Assembly: GCF_000423885.1 (NCBI RefSeq)
Contig: NZ_AUIV01000007.1
Location: forward strand, 79,529 to 143,528
Direction: 5' to 3'
Origin: Thermomonas fusca DSM 15424
GTDB taxonomy: Bacteria; Pseudomonadota; Gammaproteobacteria; Xanthomonadales; Xanthomonadaceae
Length of the DNA: 64,000 nucleotides
Part shown: positions 55,485-63,650 of the stretch, one piece after another
How positions within the stretch are numbered: the first letter of the stretch is position 1
How the letters are laid out: each line of letters opens with the position of its first letter
Translations under genes and position numbers: made by a program
Notes under the pieces: model-generated
Told to the model about the DNA's origin: nothing
The model's input: the letters and a program-made list of their open reading frames with translations, nothing else
Databases searched by the model: none

Positions 55485-55487
55485 AAT
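55482..55487 (+). promoter_or_regulatory. -10 box of tRNA-Lys (TAGAAT)
   Basis: TTAGAATGCGCGCCCC overlaps the queC stop; start near 55494, 29 nt ahead of the tRNA. -35 not clear. Confidence 0.45.
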
Positions 55488-55522
55488 GCGCGCCCCGGTG
55501 CAATGCCGGGCGATCCTTTCGT

Positions 55523-55598
55523 GGGCCGTTAGCTCAGTCGGTAGAGCATCGGACTTTTAATCCGCTGGTCGATGGTTCGAATCCATCACGGCCCACCA
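55523..55598 (+). tRNA. tRNA-Lys (anticodon TTT)
   Basis: A 76-nt cloverleaf. Acceptor stem GGGCCGT pairs with ACGGCCC, the D arm has TAGCTCAGTCGGTAGAGCA, the anticodon loop CTTTTAA reads TTT, the T arm has GGTTCGAATCC, and CCA is encoded. No sign of an integrated element at its 3' end. Confidence 0.98.
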
Positions 55599-55619
55599 TT
55601 CTCGAAGCTCATCCGACGA

Positions 55620-56564
55620 TCAGACTGTCAGGCGCGGCATCGCCAGCGCTGCGCCTTCCTGTTCGGTCGAGCGCGCGGCGTAGCGGCTGGCGAAGCGGAC
55701 GTGTTCGATGAAAGCGGAATCCGGTCGCTGCGCCAGCGCGGCGGCCAGCGCGCCGTTGAAGGCATCGCCGGCACCGGTGGTGTCGATCGCCTGCGCGGGC
55801 TCGGCGGGGACGCGATAGCAGATGGCGGTGTCGCCGCGCGGCACCGCTTCGGCATGCGAGACGAAACAGCCGCTGGCGCCGAGGGTGACGATGACGCTGC
55901 CGTGCGGCAGCAGTTCGCGGCACAGCGCATGCAGACGCGGCTGGTCGAGGCTGGCCACCGCATCGGCTTCGATCCGTTCGCCCACGTGACGGCCGACCAG
56001 CGCGGCGAATTCGGTTTCGTTCGGGGTCAGGATGTCGGCCCGCACCAGCATGGTTTCGTCGATGGCGACGTTGGCTGGCGCCGGGTTGAGCATCGCAGTG
56101 GCGCGGGCGGCACGGCCGGCATCCAACGCCTGCGCGATCGCGCCCAGCGGCGACTCCAGCTGCGCCAGCAGCACGTCCGCAGCGGTCACATCGGCGAGTG
56201 CGCCGGCAACGTGGCCGGGCGCCAGCGCGGCATTCGCGCCGGCGCCGATCACGATGCAGTTGCGGCCCTGTGCATCGACGTAGATGCCGGCGGTGCCGGT
56301 GGGATCGGCCACCACCGCCGCGCGCAGGTCGATGCCGTCATTGCTGCAAAGCGTGCGCGCCAGCTGCGCGCCGAGGTCTTCGCCCAGCGCGCAAACGAAG
56401 CGCGTTTCCACGCCGGCGCGGCGGGCGGCGATGGCCTGATTGAAACCCTTGCCGCCGGGCCCGGTGGCGTAGCTACCGGACAGGGTGGCGCCAGGCGCCG
56501 GCAGCGCGGCCACCCGCCAGACGTGGTCGACATTGAACGAACCGACGACGAGGACCCGCGCCAT
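55620..56564 (-). CDS. rbsK: Ribokinase (PfkB family)
   Basis: A 314-residue sugar kinase phosphorylating ribose to ribose-5-phosphate. N-terminal VGSFNVDHVWRV, GPGGKGFNQAIAARRAG, the C-terminal DTTGAGDAFNGALAAAL with the catalytic Asp. It starts 2 nt after the nucleoside transporter stop on the same strand, so ribose from imported nucleosides is a likely substrate; other PfkB sugars cannot be excluded. Confidence 0.9.
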   Translation of the reverse strand: MARVLVVGSFNVDHVWRVAALPAPGATLSGSYATGPGGKGFNQAIAARRAGVETRFVCALGEDLGAQLARTLCSNDGIDLRAAVVADPTGTAGIYVDAQGRNCIVIGAGANAALAPGHVAGALADVTAADVLLAQLESPLGAIAQALDAGRAARATAMLNPAPANVAIDETMLVRADILTPNETEFAALVGRHVGERIEADAVASLDQPRLHALCRELLPHGSVIVTLGASGCFVSHAEAVPRGDTAICYRVPAEPAQAIDTTGAGDAFNGALAAALAQRPDSAFIEHVRFASRYAARSTEQEGAALAMPRLTV

Positions 56565-56566
56565 GC

Positions 56567-57847
56567 TCAGGGATTGCCCACGTCGGCCGGGCCGTGCGCT
56601 GGCACCACCTTGTGCGGGTCGTGGCGGTGCTTGAACAGCGGCACGAAGGTGACGGCCATCGCCAGCGCATACAGTGCGAACGCGGTCCAGATGCCCTGCC
56701 AGTCCTTGATGCCGTCGGCGCTGGTGAAGAAACGGTCGATCACGAAGCCCGCAACCAGACTGCCCAGCACCGCGCCGATGCCGTTGGTCATCAGCATGTA
56801 CAGACCCTGCGCGCTGGCGCGGATCTTCGGGTCGGCCTGCTGTTCGACGAACAGCGAGCCGGAGATGTTGAAGAAGTCGAAGGCCATGCCGTAGACGATG
56901 CAGCTCAGCACGATCATCCACAGGCCGGGGCCCGGGTCACCGTAGGCGAACAGGCCGAAGCGCAGGAACCACGCCAGCATGCTGATCGTCATCACCGTCT
57001 TGATGCCGAAGCGCCTGAGGAAGAACGGGATGGTGAGGATGAACAGGGTTTCGCTGATCTGCGAAATCGACATGATGATGGCGGGGTAGCGCACCGCCAG
57101 CGTGTCCTTGTAGGCATCGACGTTGGCGAAGTCGTGCAGGAAGGTGTCGCCATAGGCGTTGGTGAGCTGCAGCGCAGCGCCCAGCAGCATCGCGAACACG
57201 AAGAACACCGCCATGTTGCGGTCGCGGAACAACCGGAACGAGGACAGCCCCAACACGTCCACCAGCGAGCGGCTGCTGCTGTCGCGGCCCAGCGTGGGCG
57301 GGCAGGGCGGCAGGGTGAAGGCGTACAGGCCCAGCACCAGCGCGGCGGCGGAAGCGATGTAGAACTGACCGGGCGAGGTCTCCAGCTTCAGCAGGCTGGT
57401 GGTCCACAGGGCGGCGATGAAGCCCACCGTGCCCCAGACGCGGATCGGCGGATAGTCGCGCACCACGTCCAGGCCCTCGCGCTTGAGCGCGTTGTAGGCC
57501 ACCGCGATCGCCAGCGAGATGGTCGGCATGTAGCAGATCATCGTCGCCAGCATCACCCAGAACATGGTGTGCGGGTCGTCGACCTGTGGCACGCAGGCCA
57601 GCATTACCGCGCCGGCCAGGTGCAGCGCACCGTAGAGTTTCTGCGCGCTGATCCAGCGGTCGGCCACCACGCCCATCAGCGCCGGCATGAACAACGCCGA
57701 GATGCCCATGGTCGAGAAGATCGCGCCGAAGCTGGTTCCCGACCACTGTTTGTGCTGGAACCAGTACGCGCCGATGGTGATCAGCCACGCCCCCCAGATG
57801 AAGAACTGGAGGAAGTTCATGATGGTCAGGCGCAGCTTCAGGCTCAC
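56567..57847 (-). CDS. nupG: Nucleoside/H+ symporter of the NupG type
   Basis: A 426-residue MFS transporter with twelve helices. Its N-terminus SLKLRLTIMNFLQFFIWGAW aligns with the start of E. coli NupG, which fixes the start at GTG 57847 with GGGAG upstream, rather than the longer ATG frame at 57931. Later motifs include GVVADRWISAQKLYGALHLA and AFDFFNISGSLFVEQQADPK, typical of the NupG/XapB group. It imports nucleosides; ribokinase follows in the operon. Confidence 0.88.
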   Translation of the reverse strand: MSLKLRLTIMNFLQFFIWGAWLITIGAYWFQHKQWSGTSFGAIFSTMGISALFMPALMGVVADRWISAQKLYGALHLAGAVMLACVPQVDDPHTMFWVMLATMICYMPTISLAIAVAYNALKREGLDVVRDYPPIRVWGTVGFIAALWTTSLLKLETSPGQFYIASAAALVLGLYAFTLPPCPPTLGRDSSSRSLVDVLGLSSFRLFRDRNMAVFFVFAMLLGAALQLTNAYGDTFLHDFANVDAYKDTLAVRYPAIIMSISQISETLFILTIPFFLRRFGIKTVMTISMLAWFLRFGLFAYGDPGPGLWMIVLSCIVYGMAFDFFNISGSLFVEQQADPKIRASAQGLYMLMTNGIGAVLGSLVAGFVIDRFFTSADGIKDWQGIWTAFALYALAMAVTFVPLFKHRHDPHKVVPAHGPADVGNP

Positions 57848-57931
57848 ACAGGCTCCCGGGCCAGGCGGCTGGGATGCGCCTGCAGCGCGCAGGTTAGTCA
57901 TGGCGGGCAGTGCCGGCAAGCGGCGTCGCAC

Positions 57932-59065
57932 TCAGCGCACCACCACCCGGTTGCGGCCTCCCAGCTTGGCCCGCGACAGCCGCAGGTCGGCGCGCCGCAT
58001 CATCTGCGACAGATCGGCGCCGTCCTGCGGCCAGCAGGCGAGGCCGGCGCTGAAAGTGATCCGCAGCGGGTCGGCATCGGCATCGGCCACGAACGGACGG
58101 GTGGCCAGATCGCGGCGCAGCGCCTCCAGCCGTTCCCACGCGCGGCCGGTGGGCAGCGGCATCAGCAGCACGAATTCCTCGCCGCCCAGGCGCACCAGCA
58201 GGTCACCTGCTTCCAGCCCCTCGCGCAAGACGTCGACGGCATGGCGCAGCGCGCGGTCGCCGGTGGCGTGGCCGGCCTCGTCGTTGATGCGGCGAAAGTA
58301 GTCGAGGTTGATCAGGCCCAGCGCGAGCGAGCCGCCGTGTTCGCGCGCGCCTTCCAGCAAGGCGGGGAAGTGATGCACCAGCAGGGTGCGGTTGGGCAGG
58401 CCGGTCAGGCCGTCGGTGCCGGACAGCTCCACCAGCCGCTGCATGCGATAGACCACTGCGGCGGTGATCGCGGTGACGATGGCGATCAGCAGCACGCGCT
58501 GCAGCACGTTCGATAGGCGGGCGGTGCCGTAATCGGCCGATGCCAGCTGTTCCGGCGTTTGCGCCAGCGCGAACACCGCCGCCGCCAGCGCCGCGTACTG
58601 CAGCATCGCCAGCGCGCCGGTATAGAGCGTCAGGCGGCCGTCGTTGCGCAGCGCGGTCATGCATACCGCGACCAGGTAGAACGCCCACACCACCATGCTG
58701 TTGAGGCTGGCCGCCAGCGACGACAGCGCCAGCAACGCCAGCACGAAGGTGGTCAGCGTGACGTCGTAGCTGGTGGTCAGCCATGGCAGCCAGCGGAAGC
58801 GCCGCTGGTGGCGCGCCAGCAACAGCAGCACCTGCGAGGCGGCCACCGCCAGGATGACTCCGAACATCCCGGCGATGCCTTCGGTGGGCATGTATTCGCC
58901 GGTCACGATGTTGACCAGCGGCAGGAGCAGCAGTGCCAGCGACAGCCCGGCGCGCAGCTTCGCCACCAGCAGCTCGCCGCCGGCGCCGAGCTCCAGCATC
59001 AGCGCGTCGGGCGGCGCGCGCAGCCGTTGCCAGAACTCCCGCAGTCCCAGTCCGATGATGTTCAC
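57932..59065 (-). CDS. Diguanylate cyclase (GGDEF) with membrane sensor domain
   Basis: A 377-residue protein. Six hydrophobic helices in residues 25-215 form a membrane sensor (no named domain), then a GGDEF domain starts at GTDGLTGLPNRTLL. The active site is RLGGEEFVLLMPL, intact for making cyclic di-GMP. The inhibitory site in front reads EAGD in place of RxxD, so product feedback may be lost. GTG at 59065 with GGGAGGGGC fits best. It is the gene before the nucleoside operon, not obviously linked. Confidence 0.88.
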   Translation of the reverse strand: MNIIGLGLREFWQRLRAPPDALMLELGAGGELLVAKLRAGLSLALLLLPLVNIVTGEYMPTEGIAGMFGVILAVAASQVLLLLARHQRRFRWLPWLTTSYDVTLTTFVLALLALSSLAASLNSMVVWAFYLVAVCMTALRNDGRLTLYTGALAMLQYAALAAAVFALAQTPEQLASADYGTARLSNVLQRVLLIAIVTAITAAVVYRMQRLVELSGTDGLTGLPNRTLLVHHFPALLEGAREHGGSLALGLINLDYFRRINDEAGHATGDRALRHAVDVLREGLEAGDLLVRLGGEEFVLLMPLPTGRAWERLEALRRDLATRPFVADADADPLRITFSAGLACWPQDGADLSQMMRRADLRLSRAKLGGRNRVVVR

Positions 59066-59178
59066 GCCCCTCCCCCGTAGGCGGGCAGGATAGGGCGCGC
59101 GCGCTGGCGGCTCAAATGCCCCGTGTGGGGCGCACTGCAGCAGCATTGCCGCGGCGCCCATCCGGGGGCGCGGATACC

Positions 59179-59184
59179 TATACT
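59179..59184 (+). promoter_or_regulatory. -10 box of the SPFH gene (TATACT)
   Basis: CCTATACTGGACGC with start near 59191, 21 nt before the SPFH gene. -35 not clear. Confidence 0.45.
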
Positions 59185-59211
59185 GGACGCATCATCCAGG
59201 GAGGACATCCG

Positions 59212-60147
59212 ATGGCACCCGCACTTGCTCTGATCCTGCTGCTTGCCGGCATCATCCTGCTGTCGAAGACGGTGCGCATGGTGCCGCAGGGCTACCAGTG
59301 GACGGTGGAACGGTTCGGCCGCTACACCCACACGATGGAGCCGGGCCTGCACTTCCTGATGCCGGTGGTCTACGGCGTGGGCCGCAAGATCAACATGATG
59401 GAGCAGGTGATGGACGTGCCCAGCCAGGACGTCATCACCAAGGACAACGCCGTGGTGAAGGTGGACGGCGTGGTCTATTTCCAGGTGCTCGACGCGGCCA
59501 AGGCGGCCTATGAAGTGGCGACGCTGGAGATCGCCATCCTCAACCTGGTGATGACCAACATCCGCACCGCGATCGGTTCGATGGACCTCGACGAGTCGCT
59601 GTCCAAGCGCGACGAGATCAATACCAAGGTGCTGCACGCGGTCGACCAGGCAACCCATCCGTGGGGGCTGAAGGTCAACCGCATCGAGCTGAAGGACATC
59701 CAGCCGCCGCGCGACCTGGTCGATTCGATGGCCCGGCAGATGAAGGCCGAGCGCGAGAAGCGCGCCAATATCCTGGAGGCCGAGGGCTTCCGCCAGGCCG
59801 AGATCCTCAAGGCCGAGGGCGAGAAGCAGTCGGCGATCCTGTCCGCGGAAGGCCAGAAGGAAGCTGCGTTCCGCCAGGCCGAGGCGCGCGAGCGTCTGGC
59901 CGAAGCGGAAGCCAAGGCCACCCAGATGGTGTCCGACGCGATCGCCTCCGGCAACGTGCAGGCGATCAACTACTTCGTGGCGCAGAAGTACATCGAGGCG
60001 TTCAAGGAGCTGGCGCAGGCGCCGAACCAGAAGTTCGTGATGATGCCGATGGAGTCGTCGGGGATCATCGGCTCGCTCGGCGGCATTGCCGAGCTGGCGC
60101 GCGAGGCGATGGGCAAGCAGGCGTCGGCCGCGGCGAAAGGAAACTGA
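59212..60147 (+). CDS. qmcA: SPFH domain protein, stomatin/QmcA type
   Basis: A 311-residue protein with an N-terminal membrane anchor (ALALILLLAGIILLSKTV), an SPFH/band-7 domain (RMVPQGYQWTVERFGRYTHT, MDVPSQDVITKDNAVVKVDG) and a coiled coil with EREKRANILEAEGFRQAEIL and GEKQSAILSAEGQKEAAF repeats. It forms a large membrane oligomer with its partner NfeD, encoded next; the exact role in membrane quality control is not settled. Confidence 0.92.
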   Translation: MAPALALILLLAGIILLSKTVRMVPQGYQWTVERFGRYTHTMEPGLHFLMPVVYGVGRKINMMEQVMDVPSQDVITKDNAVVKVDGVVYFQVLDAAKAAYEVATLEIAILNLVMTNIRTAIGSMDLDESLSKRDEINTKVLHAVDQATHPWGLKVNRIELKDIQPPRDLVDSMARQMKAEREKRANILEAEGFRQAEILKAEGEKQSAILSAEGQKEAAFRQAEARERLAEAEAKATQMVSDAIASGNVQAINYFVAQKYIEAFKELAQAPNQKFVMMPMESSGIIGSLGGIAELAREAMGKQASAAAKGN

Positions 60148-60149
60148 TC

Positions 60150-60596
60150 ATGCGTTGGGACGTGTTCGCCTGGGCGGCGTTCGCGCTGCTGCTGTTCGCG
60201 GCCGAGGCGATGGCGCCCGGCGCTTTCATGCTGTGGCTGGGCTTCGCCGCCGCGGCGGTGCTGCTGGGCGTGCTGCTGGTGCCGGACATCCCGCTGCTGG
60301 TGCAGGCGGCGGCGTTCGTGGCGCTCAGCTTCGTGTCCATCCAGGTGTACCGGCGCTGGTTCCGCAGCAGCGAGCGCCCCAGCGACCAGCCGGCGCTGAA
60401 CCGGCGCACGGCGGCGCTGGTCGGGCGGGTGGTGCCGCTGGAGCGCGCCATCGTCGATGGCCGCGGCCGGGTGCAGATTGCCGACGCCTACTGGGAGGTC
60501 ACCGGCCCCGAGCTGCCGGCCGGCACCCATGTCCGCATCACCGGTGGCGATGCCATGACCCTGCAGGTGGAGCCGGCGCCGCATACCGGCGCGTAG
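60150..60596 (+). CDS. NfeD-family membrane protein
   Basis: A 148-residue protein with two or three hydrophobic helices at residues 5-62 (WAAFALLLFAAEAMAPGAFM) and an OB-fold tail (about 85-145, RTAALVGRVVPLERAIVDGR and GPELPAGTHVRITGGDAMTL). It lacks the serine protease domain of long NfeD proteins. It starts 2 nt after the SPFH gene, its known partner. Confidence 0.88.
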   Translation: MRWDVFAWAAFALLLFAAEAMAPGAFMLWLGFAAAAVLLGVLLVPDIPLLVQAAAFVALSFVSIQVYRRWFRSSERPSDQPALNRRTAALVGRVVPLERAIVDGRGRVQIADAYWEVTGPELPAGTHVRITGGDAMTLQVEPAPHTGA

Positions 60597-60611
60597 GGCG
60601 CACCCGTCTGG

Positions 60612-60617
60612 GATAAT
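60612..60617 (+). promoter_or_regulatory. -10 box of gcvT (GATAAT)
   Basis: GGGATAATGGCC with start near 60624, 22 nt before the ATG at 60646. -35 not clear. The leader is too short for a glycine riboswitch. Confidence 0.5.
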
Positions 60618-60645
60618 GGCCTCCCCCACGCAGCAGGTTTCCCCC

Positions 60646-61746
60646 ATGACCAGCAAGACCATCCTCAACGACACCCATCGCGCGCTCGGCGCCAAGATGG
60701 TCGATTTCGGCGGTTGGGACATGCCGATCCACTACGGCTCCCAGCTCGACGAACACCATCTGGTGCGCCGCGACGCCGGCATGTTCGACGTCAGCCACAT
60801 GACCGTGGTCGATCTGGAAGGCGCGCGCACCCGCGAGTTCCTGCGCCACCTCGTCGCCAATTCGATCGACAAGCTGCAGAAGCCGGGCAAGGCGCTGTAT
60901 ACCGCGATGCTCAACGAACGCGGCGGCGTGATCGACGACCTGATCGTCTATTTCATGTCCGAGGAATGGTTCCGGCTGGTCGTCAACGCCTCCACCCGCG
61001 ACAAGGATCTGGCGTGGATCGGCGAGCAGGCCAAGGCGTTCGGCGTCGCAGTCAGGGAGCGCCCCGAGTTCGGCATGGTCGCCGTGCAGGGCCCGACCGC
61101 CCGTGACAAGGTAATCGGCCTGCTGCGCGAAGACGATCGCGCGTCGGTGTCCAAGCTGGCGCGTTTTTCCGCGCGCGCCGCGCAGACCGTCGATGGCGTC
61201 GAGGTGTTCATCGCCCGCACCGGCTACACCGGCGAGGACGGGTTCGAGGTGATCGTGCCGGAAGCGCAGACCGTCGCGTTCTGGAATGCGCTGCTTGCGG
61301 CGGGAGTGAAGCCTGCCGGCCTTGGCGCGCGCGACACCCTGCGGCTGGAAGCCGGCATGAACCTGTACGGCCAGGACATGGACGAAGAGGTCAGTCCGTT
61401 CGAAGCCGCGCTGGCCTGGACCGTCTCGCTGGACGAGGGGCGCGACTTCATCGGCCGCGCCGCGCTGGAGGCCCAGCAGGCCGCCGGCACCGCGCGCCAG
61501 ATGATCGGCCTGGTGATGGACGAAAAGGGCGTGCTGCGCCACGGTCAGAAAGTGCTGACCGCGAACGGCGAAGGCGAGATCCTGTCCGGCACTTTCTCGC
61601 CGACCATCGGCAAGGCGATCGCCTTCGCCCGCGTTCCCGCCGGCGAGCCGGGCGAGGTGCGCGTGGACATCCGCGGCAAGGAAGTGCCGGTGCGGGTGGT
61701 GAAGTTCCCGTTCGTCCGCGACAACACCGTGCAACCCGGCATCTGA
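60646..61746 (+). CDS. gcvT: Glycine cleavage system T protein (aminomethyltransferase)
   Basis: A 366-residue enzyme releasing ammonia from the aminomethyl group on the H protein and passing the carbon to tetrahydrofolate. Motifs: LGAKMVDFGGWDMPIHYGS, FDVSHMTVVDLEG, TGYTGEDGFEVIVP and AGLGARDTLRLEAGMNLYGQ with DMDEEVSPFEAALAWTV. Start 60646 was chosen over an in-frame ATG at 60616 that lies in the -10 box. GcvH follows; gcvP is not in the window. Confidence 0.95.
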   Translation: MTSKTILNDTHRALGAKMVDFGGWDMPIHYGSQLDEHHLVRRDAGMFDVSHMTVVDLEGARTREFLRHLVANSIDKLQKPGKALYTAMLNERGGVIDDLIVYFMSEEWFRLVVNASTRDKDLAWIGEQAKAFGVAVRERPEFGMVAVQGPTARDKVIGLLREDDRASVSKLARFSARAAQTVDGVEVFIARTGYTGEDGFEVIVPEAQTVAFWNALLAAGVKPAGLGARDTLRLEAGMNLYGQDMDEEVSPFEAALAWTVSLDEGRDFIGRAALEAQQAAGTARQMIGLVMDEKGVLRHGQKVLTANGEGEILSGTFSPTIGKAIAFARVPAGEPGEVRVDIRGKEVPVRVVKFPFVRDNTVQPGI

Positions 61747-61772
61747 CCTTCCCGCTTCCGCTTCGCTAGACT
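61743..61772 (+). promoter_or_regulatory. Promoter of gcvH
   Basis: CTGACC (61743-61748), 18-nt spacer, TAGACT (61767-61772). Start near 61779, 32 nt before gcvH, so gcvH may be made independently of gcvT. Confidence 0.5.
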
Positions 61773-61810
61773 TCCCCAACCCCCACGCACTGCGCAACAG
61801 GAGCCACCCG

Positions 61811-62206
61811 ATGAGCGACATCCCCGGCGATCTCAAGTTCCTCAAATCCCACGAATGGGTCCGCGTCGAAGGCAACGGCAGGGCCGTCATCGGCATTTCC
61901 GACCATGCCCAGGGCCTGCTCGGCGACTTGGTCTACGTGGAGCTGCCGAACGTCGGCGACACCGTCGTGGCCGGCAATGCCTGCGCGGTGGTGGAGTCGG
62001 TGAAGGCGGCATCCGACGTCTACGCGCCGGTCGGCGGCACAGTCCTTGAAGTGAACGAGGCGCTGGCCGACAAGCCCGAAACCATCAATGAAGACGCCTA
62101 CGGCGACGGCTGGCTGTTCGTGGTCGAACTGGCCGATGCCGACCAGCTCAACGGCCTGTTCGGCCCCGACGAATATGCCGAGCTGCTGGAAAGCGAAGAA
62201 CACTGA
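61811..62206 (+). CDS. gcvH: Glycine cleavage system H protein
   Basis: A 131-residue lipoyl carrier shuttling the aminomethyl group between P, T and L proteins. The lipoylated lysine is in VVESVKAASDVYAPVGG and the typical HEWVRVEGNGRAVIGISDHA opens the fold. AGGAG precedes the ATG. LpdA in this window may serve as the L protein. Confidence 0.96.
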   Translation: MSDIPGDLKFLKSHEWVRVEGNGRAVIGISDHAQGLLGDLVYVELPNVGDTVVAGNACAVVESVKAASDVYAPVGGTVLEVNEALADKPETINEDAYGDGWLFVVELADADQLNGLFGPDEYAELLESEEH

Positions 62207-62228
62207 TCGCGTTTCCATGCGCATGCCG

Positions 62229-62261
62229 AAACCCGCGACGGAAACGTCGCGGGTTTTTTTT
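62229..62261 (+). terminator. Rho-independent terminator of gcvH
   Basis: A perfect 11-bp stem AAACCCGCGAC/GTCGCGGGTTT with 6-nt loop, merging into a run of eight T. Confidence 0.93.
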
Positions 62262-62680
62262 CGCCGGTTGCCGGTGGTGGGATGTGTGTTGTGCCAGGCC
62301 GTGGCCTTCATGCGTGCGGCCAGCGCGCCTTCGCATTGCACGTCGAGGCGGCCGTGAAGCAAGGCGAAAGGTCGCGAAAAGTTCGCGCAGTTTTCGCGCA
62401 AACGCACTTGTGCGGCGCGAAAACCGGCATCGATTTGCAGCCACGTGCGCGATGCCTTCGCAGGTTGCGTGCATGCCGTTGGCGGTCGTTGCGATGACGG
62501 TCGTCGCGTCGCGTGCAGACGCGATCGAATCGCTGCAAGCCGCACCAATGCTTGCGTGTGCGGAATTCGTGCGATGTGTATCGATGCGTCGCGCGTGCGC
62601 ATGCGCTGCGTTCGCGCGGTGCGCGCGGTGCATGGTGCGCAGCCTTCGCGGACGCAGCGAAGAAAAACTTCGCGAAAGAT
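62262..62680. other. Non-coding stretch of unusual composition
   Basis: About 420 nt with dense TTCGCG, GCGTGC and GCGAAAA words and many short inverted repeats (for example GCGAAAA and TTTTCGC around 62377-62398). Open frames on both strands show no strong G/C bias at third codon positions, unlike real genes here, and give only low-complexity Arg/Ala/His-rich protein. I see no gene. An A-rich part (GAAAAACTTCGCGAAAGATTG) leads into the promoter at 62683. Confidence 0.6.
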
Positions 62681-62682
62681 TG

Positions 62683-62711
62683 TTGACACTAGAAAAAAGC
62701 GTGATTAGGTT
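62683..62711 (+). promoter_or_regulatory. Strong promoter ahead of the histone-like gene
   Basis: TTGACA (62683-62688), 16-17-nt spacer with an A6 tract, and TTAGGT/TAGGTT at 62705-62711. The -35 is a perfect match and A-rich DNA lies just upstream, as in UP elements. Start near 62718, 347 nt before the histone gene. Confidence 0.7.
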
Positions 62712-62717
62712 TCGCCC

Positions 62718-62900
62718 AGCAGACATTTCCTGCGGAAGCAAGTGAGCAAGCAGATCGCAAGAGCCGACGGCACGACAACCGACTCCACCCGCAGCTGCGG
62801 AATGTGGATGCAGGTTTCCCGTCCCTCACGCGAATGCCGGTTTGCCGGTTCCGGTGGTGTCCACTCCGAAGCCTGCCGCGTATCGCGCCGCAGGTTTTTT
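62718..62900 (+). ncRNA. Candidate small RNA or attenuated leader
   Basis: Between the promoter and a terminator-like structure: CCTGC and GCAGG enclose a smaller CGCG-TAT-CGCG stem at 62872-62894, followed by six T (62895-62900). The product would be about 183 nt. It has no open frame with coding bias (a 102-codon GTG frame 62742-63050 shows weak third-position bias). It could be a separate RNA or an attenuator of the histone-like gene; no known RNA family was recognised. Confidence 0.4.
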
Positions 62901-63064
62901 AGTGGCAGGGAAAAGTCGATTTTCGATGCGGCGCCCGGCGCCGGCATCGAAGCAGCATCCGGTCCGGTGCGCCTGGCGCGTCGGCGGTCGATCGCAGGTC
63001 CGATACCTGCGGTGTCTTTCGTAACTGGGCTTTACCGATCTACCCAATGACGAGGAGCCATCCC

Positions 63065-63559
63065 ATGGCTGTTAAGAAAGCTGCGAAGAAGGCCGTTGCC
63101 AAGAAACCGGCGGCGAAGAAGGTTGCCAAGAAGGCTGTCGCCAAGAAGCCGGCGGCCAAGAAGGTTGCGAAGAAGGCTGTCGCCAAGAAGCCGGCCGCCA
63201 AGAAGGCGGTGAAGAAGGCCGTTGCCAAGAAGCCGGCGGCGAAGAAGGTCGCGAAGAAGGCCGTTGCCAAGAAGCCGGCAGCGAAGAAGGCCGCGAAGAA
63301 GACTGTTGCCAAGAAGCCGGCAGCGAAGAAGGTTGCCAAGAAGGCTGTCGCCAAGAAGCCGGCAGCGAAGAAGGCTGTTGCCAAGAAGGCTGTCGCCAAG
63401 AAGCCGGCAGCGAAGAAGGCTGCCAAGAAGGCTGTCGCCAAGAAGCCGGCAGCGAAGAAGGCTGCTGCCAAGAAGCCGGCTGCGAAGAAGCCTGCTGCCA
63501 AGAAGGCCAAGCCTGCTGCTGCTCCCCAGGTGCCGGCTGCTCCGGTGCCGATGCTCTAA
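63065..63559 (+). CDS. Histone H1-like lysine/alanine-repeat protein
   Basis: A 164-residue very basic protein, almost entirely built of units like AVAKKPAAKK and AAKKVAKK in tandem, ending PAAAPQVPAAPVPML. Such proteins resemble the C-terminal tail of eukaryotic histone H1 and of AlgP/Hc1 and are thought to bind DNA without specificity. There is no globular domain. GAGGAG precedes the ATG. The DNA repeats every 12 to 36 nt, so copy number may vary between strains. Confidence 0.85.
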   Translation: MAVKKAAKKAVAKKPAAKKVAKKAVAKKPAAKKVAKKAVAKKPAAKKAVKKAVAKKPAAKKVAKKAVAKKPAAKKAAKKTVAKKPAAKKVAKKAVAKKPAAKKAVAKKAVAKKPAAKKAAKKAVAKKPAAKKAAAKKPAAKKPAAKKAKPAAAPQVPAAPVPML

Positions 63560-63614
63560 GAAAGAAGCGACCGGTGCGGGCGCTGCCCGTGCCGGCGCTG
63601 GCACGATCCTGAAG

Positions 63615-63650
63615 ACCCTTCCCGTTGCCCAGGCGGGAAGGGTTTCTTTT
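63615..63650 (+). terminator. Rho-independent terminator of the histone-like gene
   Basis: A perfect 10-bp stem ACCCTTCCCG/CGGGAAGGGT with a 9-nt loop and the tail TTCTTTT. Confidence 0.85.

Noticed and set aside
55523..55598. tRNA-Lys as the attachment site of an island
   Set aside because: Flanking genes on both sides are ordinary and no partial tRNA copy or integrase is found in the window.
60597..60645. Glycine riboswitch before gcvT
   Set aside because: Only about 22 nt of leader follow the -10 box, too short for the aptamer, and no aptamer-like sequence is seen.
62148..62741. A 197-codon minus-strand frame between gcvH and the histone gene
   Set aside because: Arg/Ala/His-rich with no motif, overlapping the gcvH terminator and the promoter at 62683.
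62718..62900. 6S RNA or RNase P RNA at the histone leader
   Set aside because: The length would fit 6S RNA, but I could not recognise its closing stem or central bulge, and no RNase P core sequence is present.
62742..63050. A GTG-started 102-codon frame in the histone leader
   Set aside because: Third codon positions lack the strong G/C bias of real genes here, it spans the T6 hairpin and no motif is seen. Kept only as part of the leader description.
63065..63559. CRISPR-like array
   Set aside because: The repeats are coding, of uneven spacing, and have no unique spacers; the frame is open throughout.
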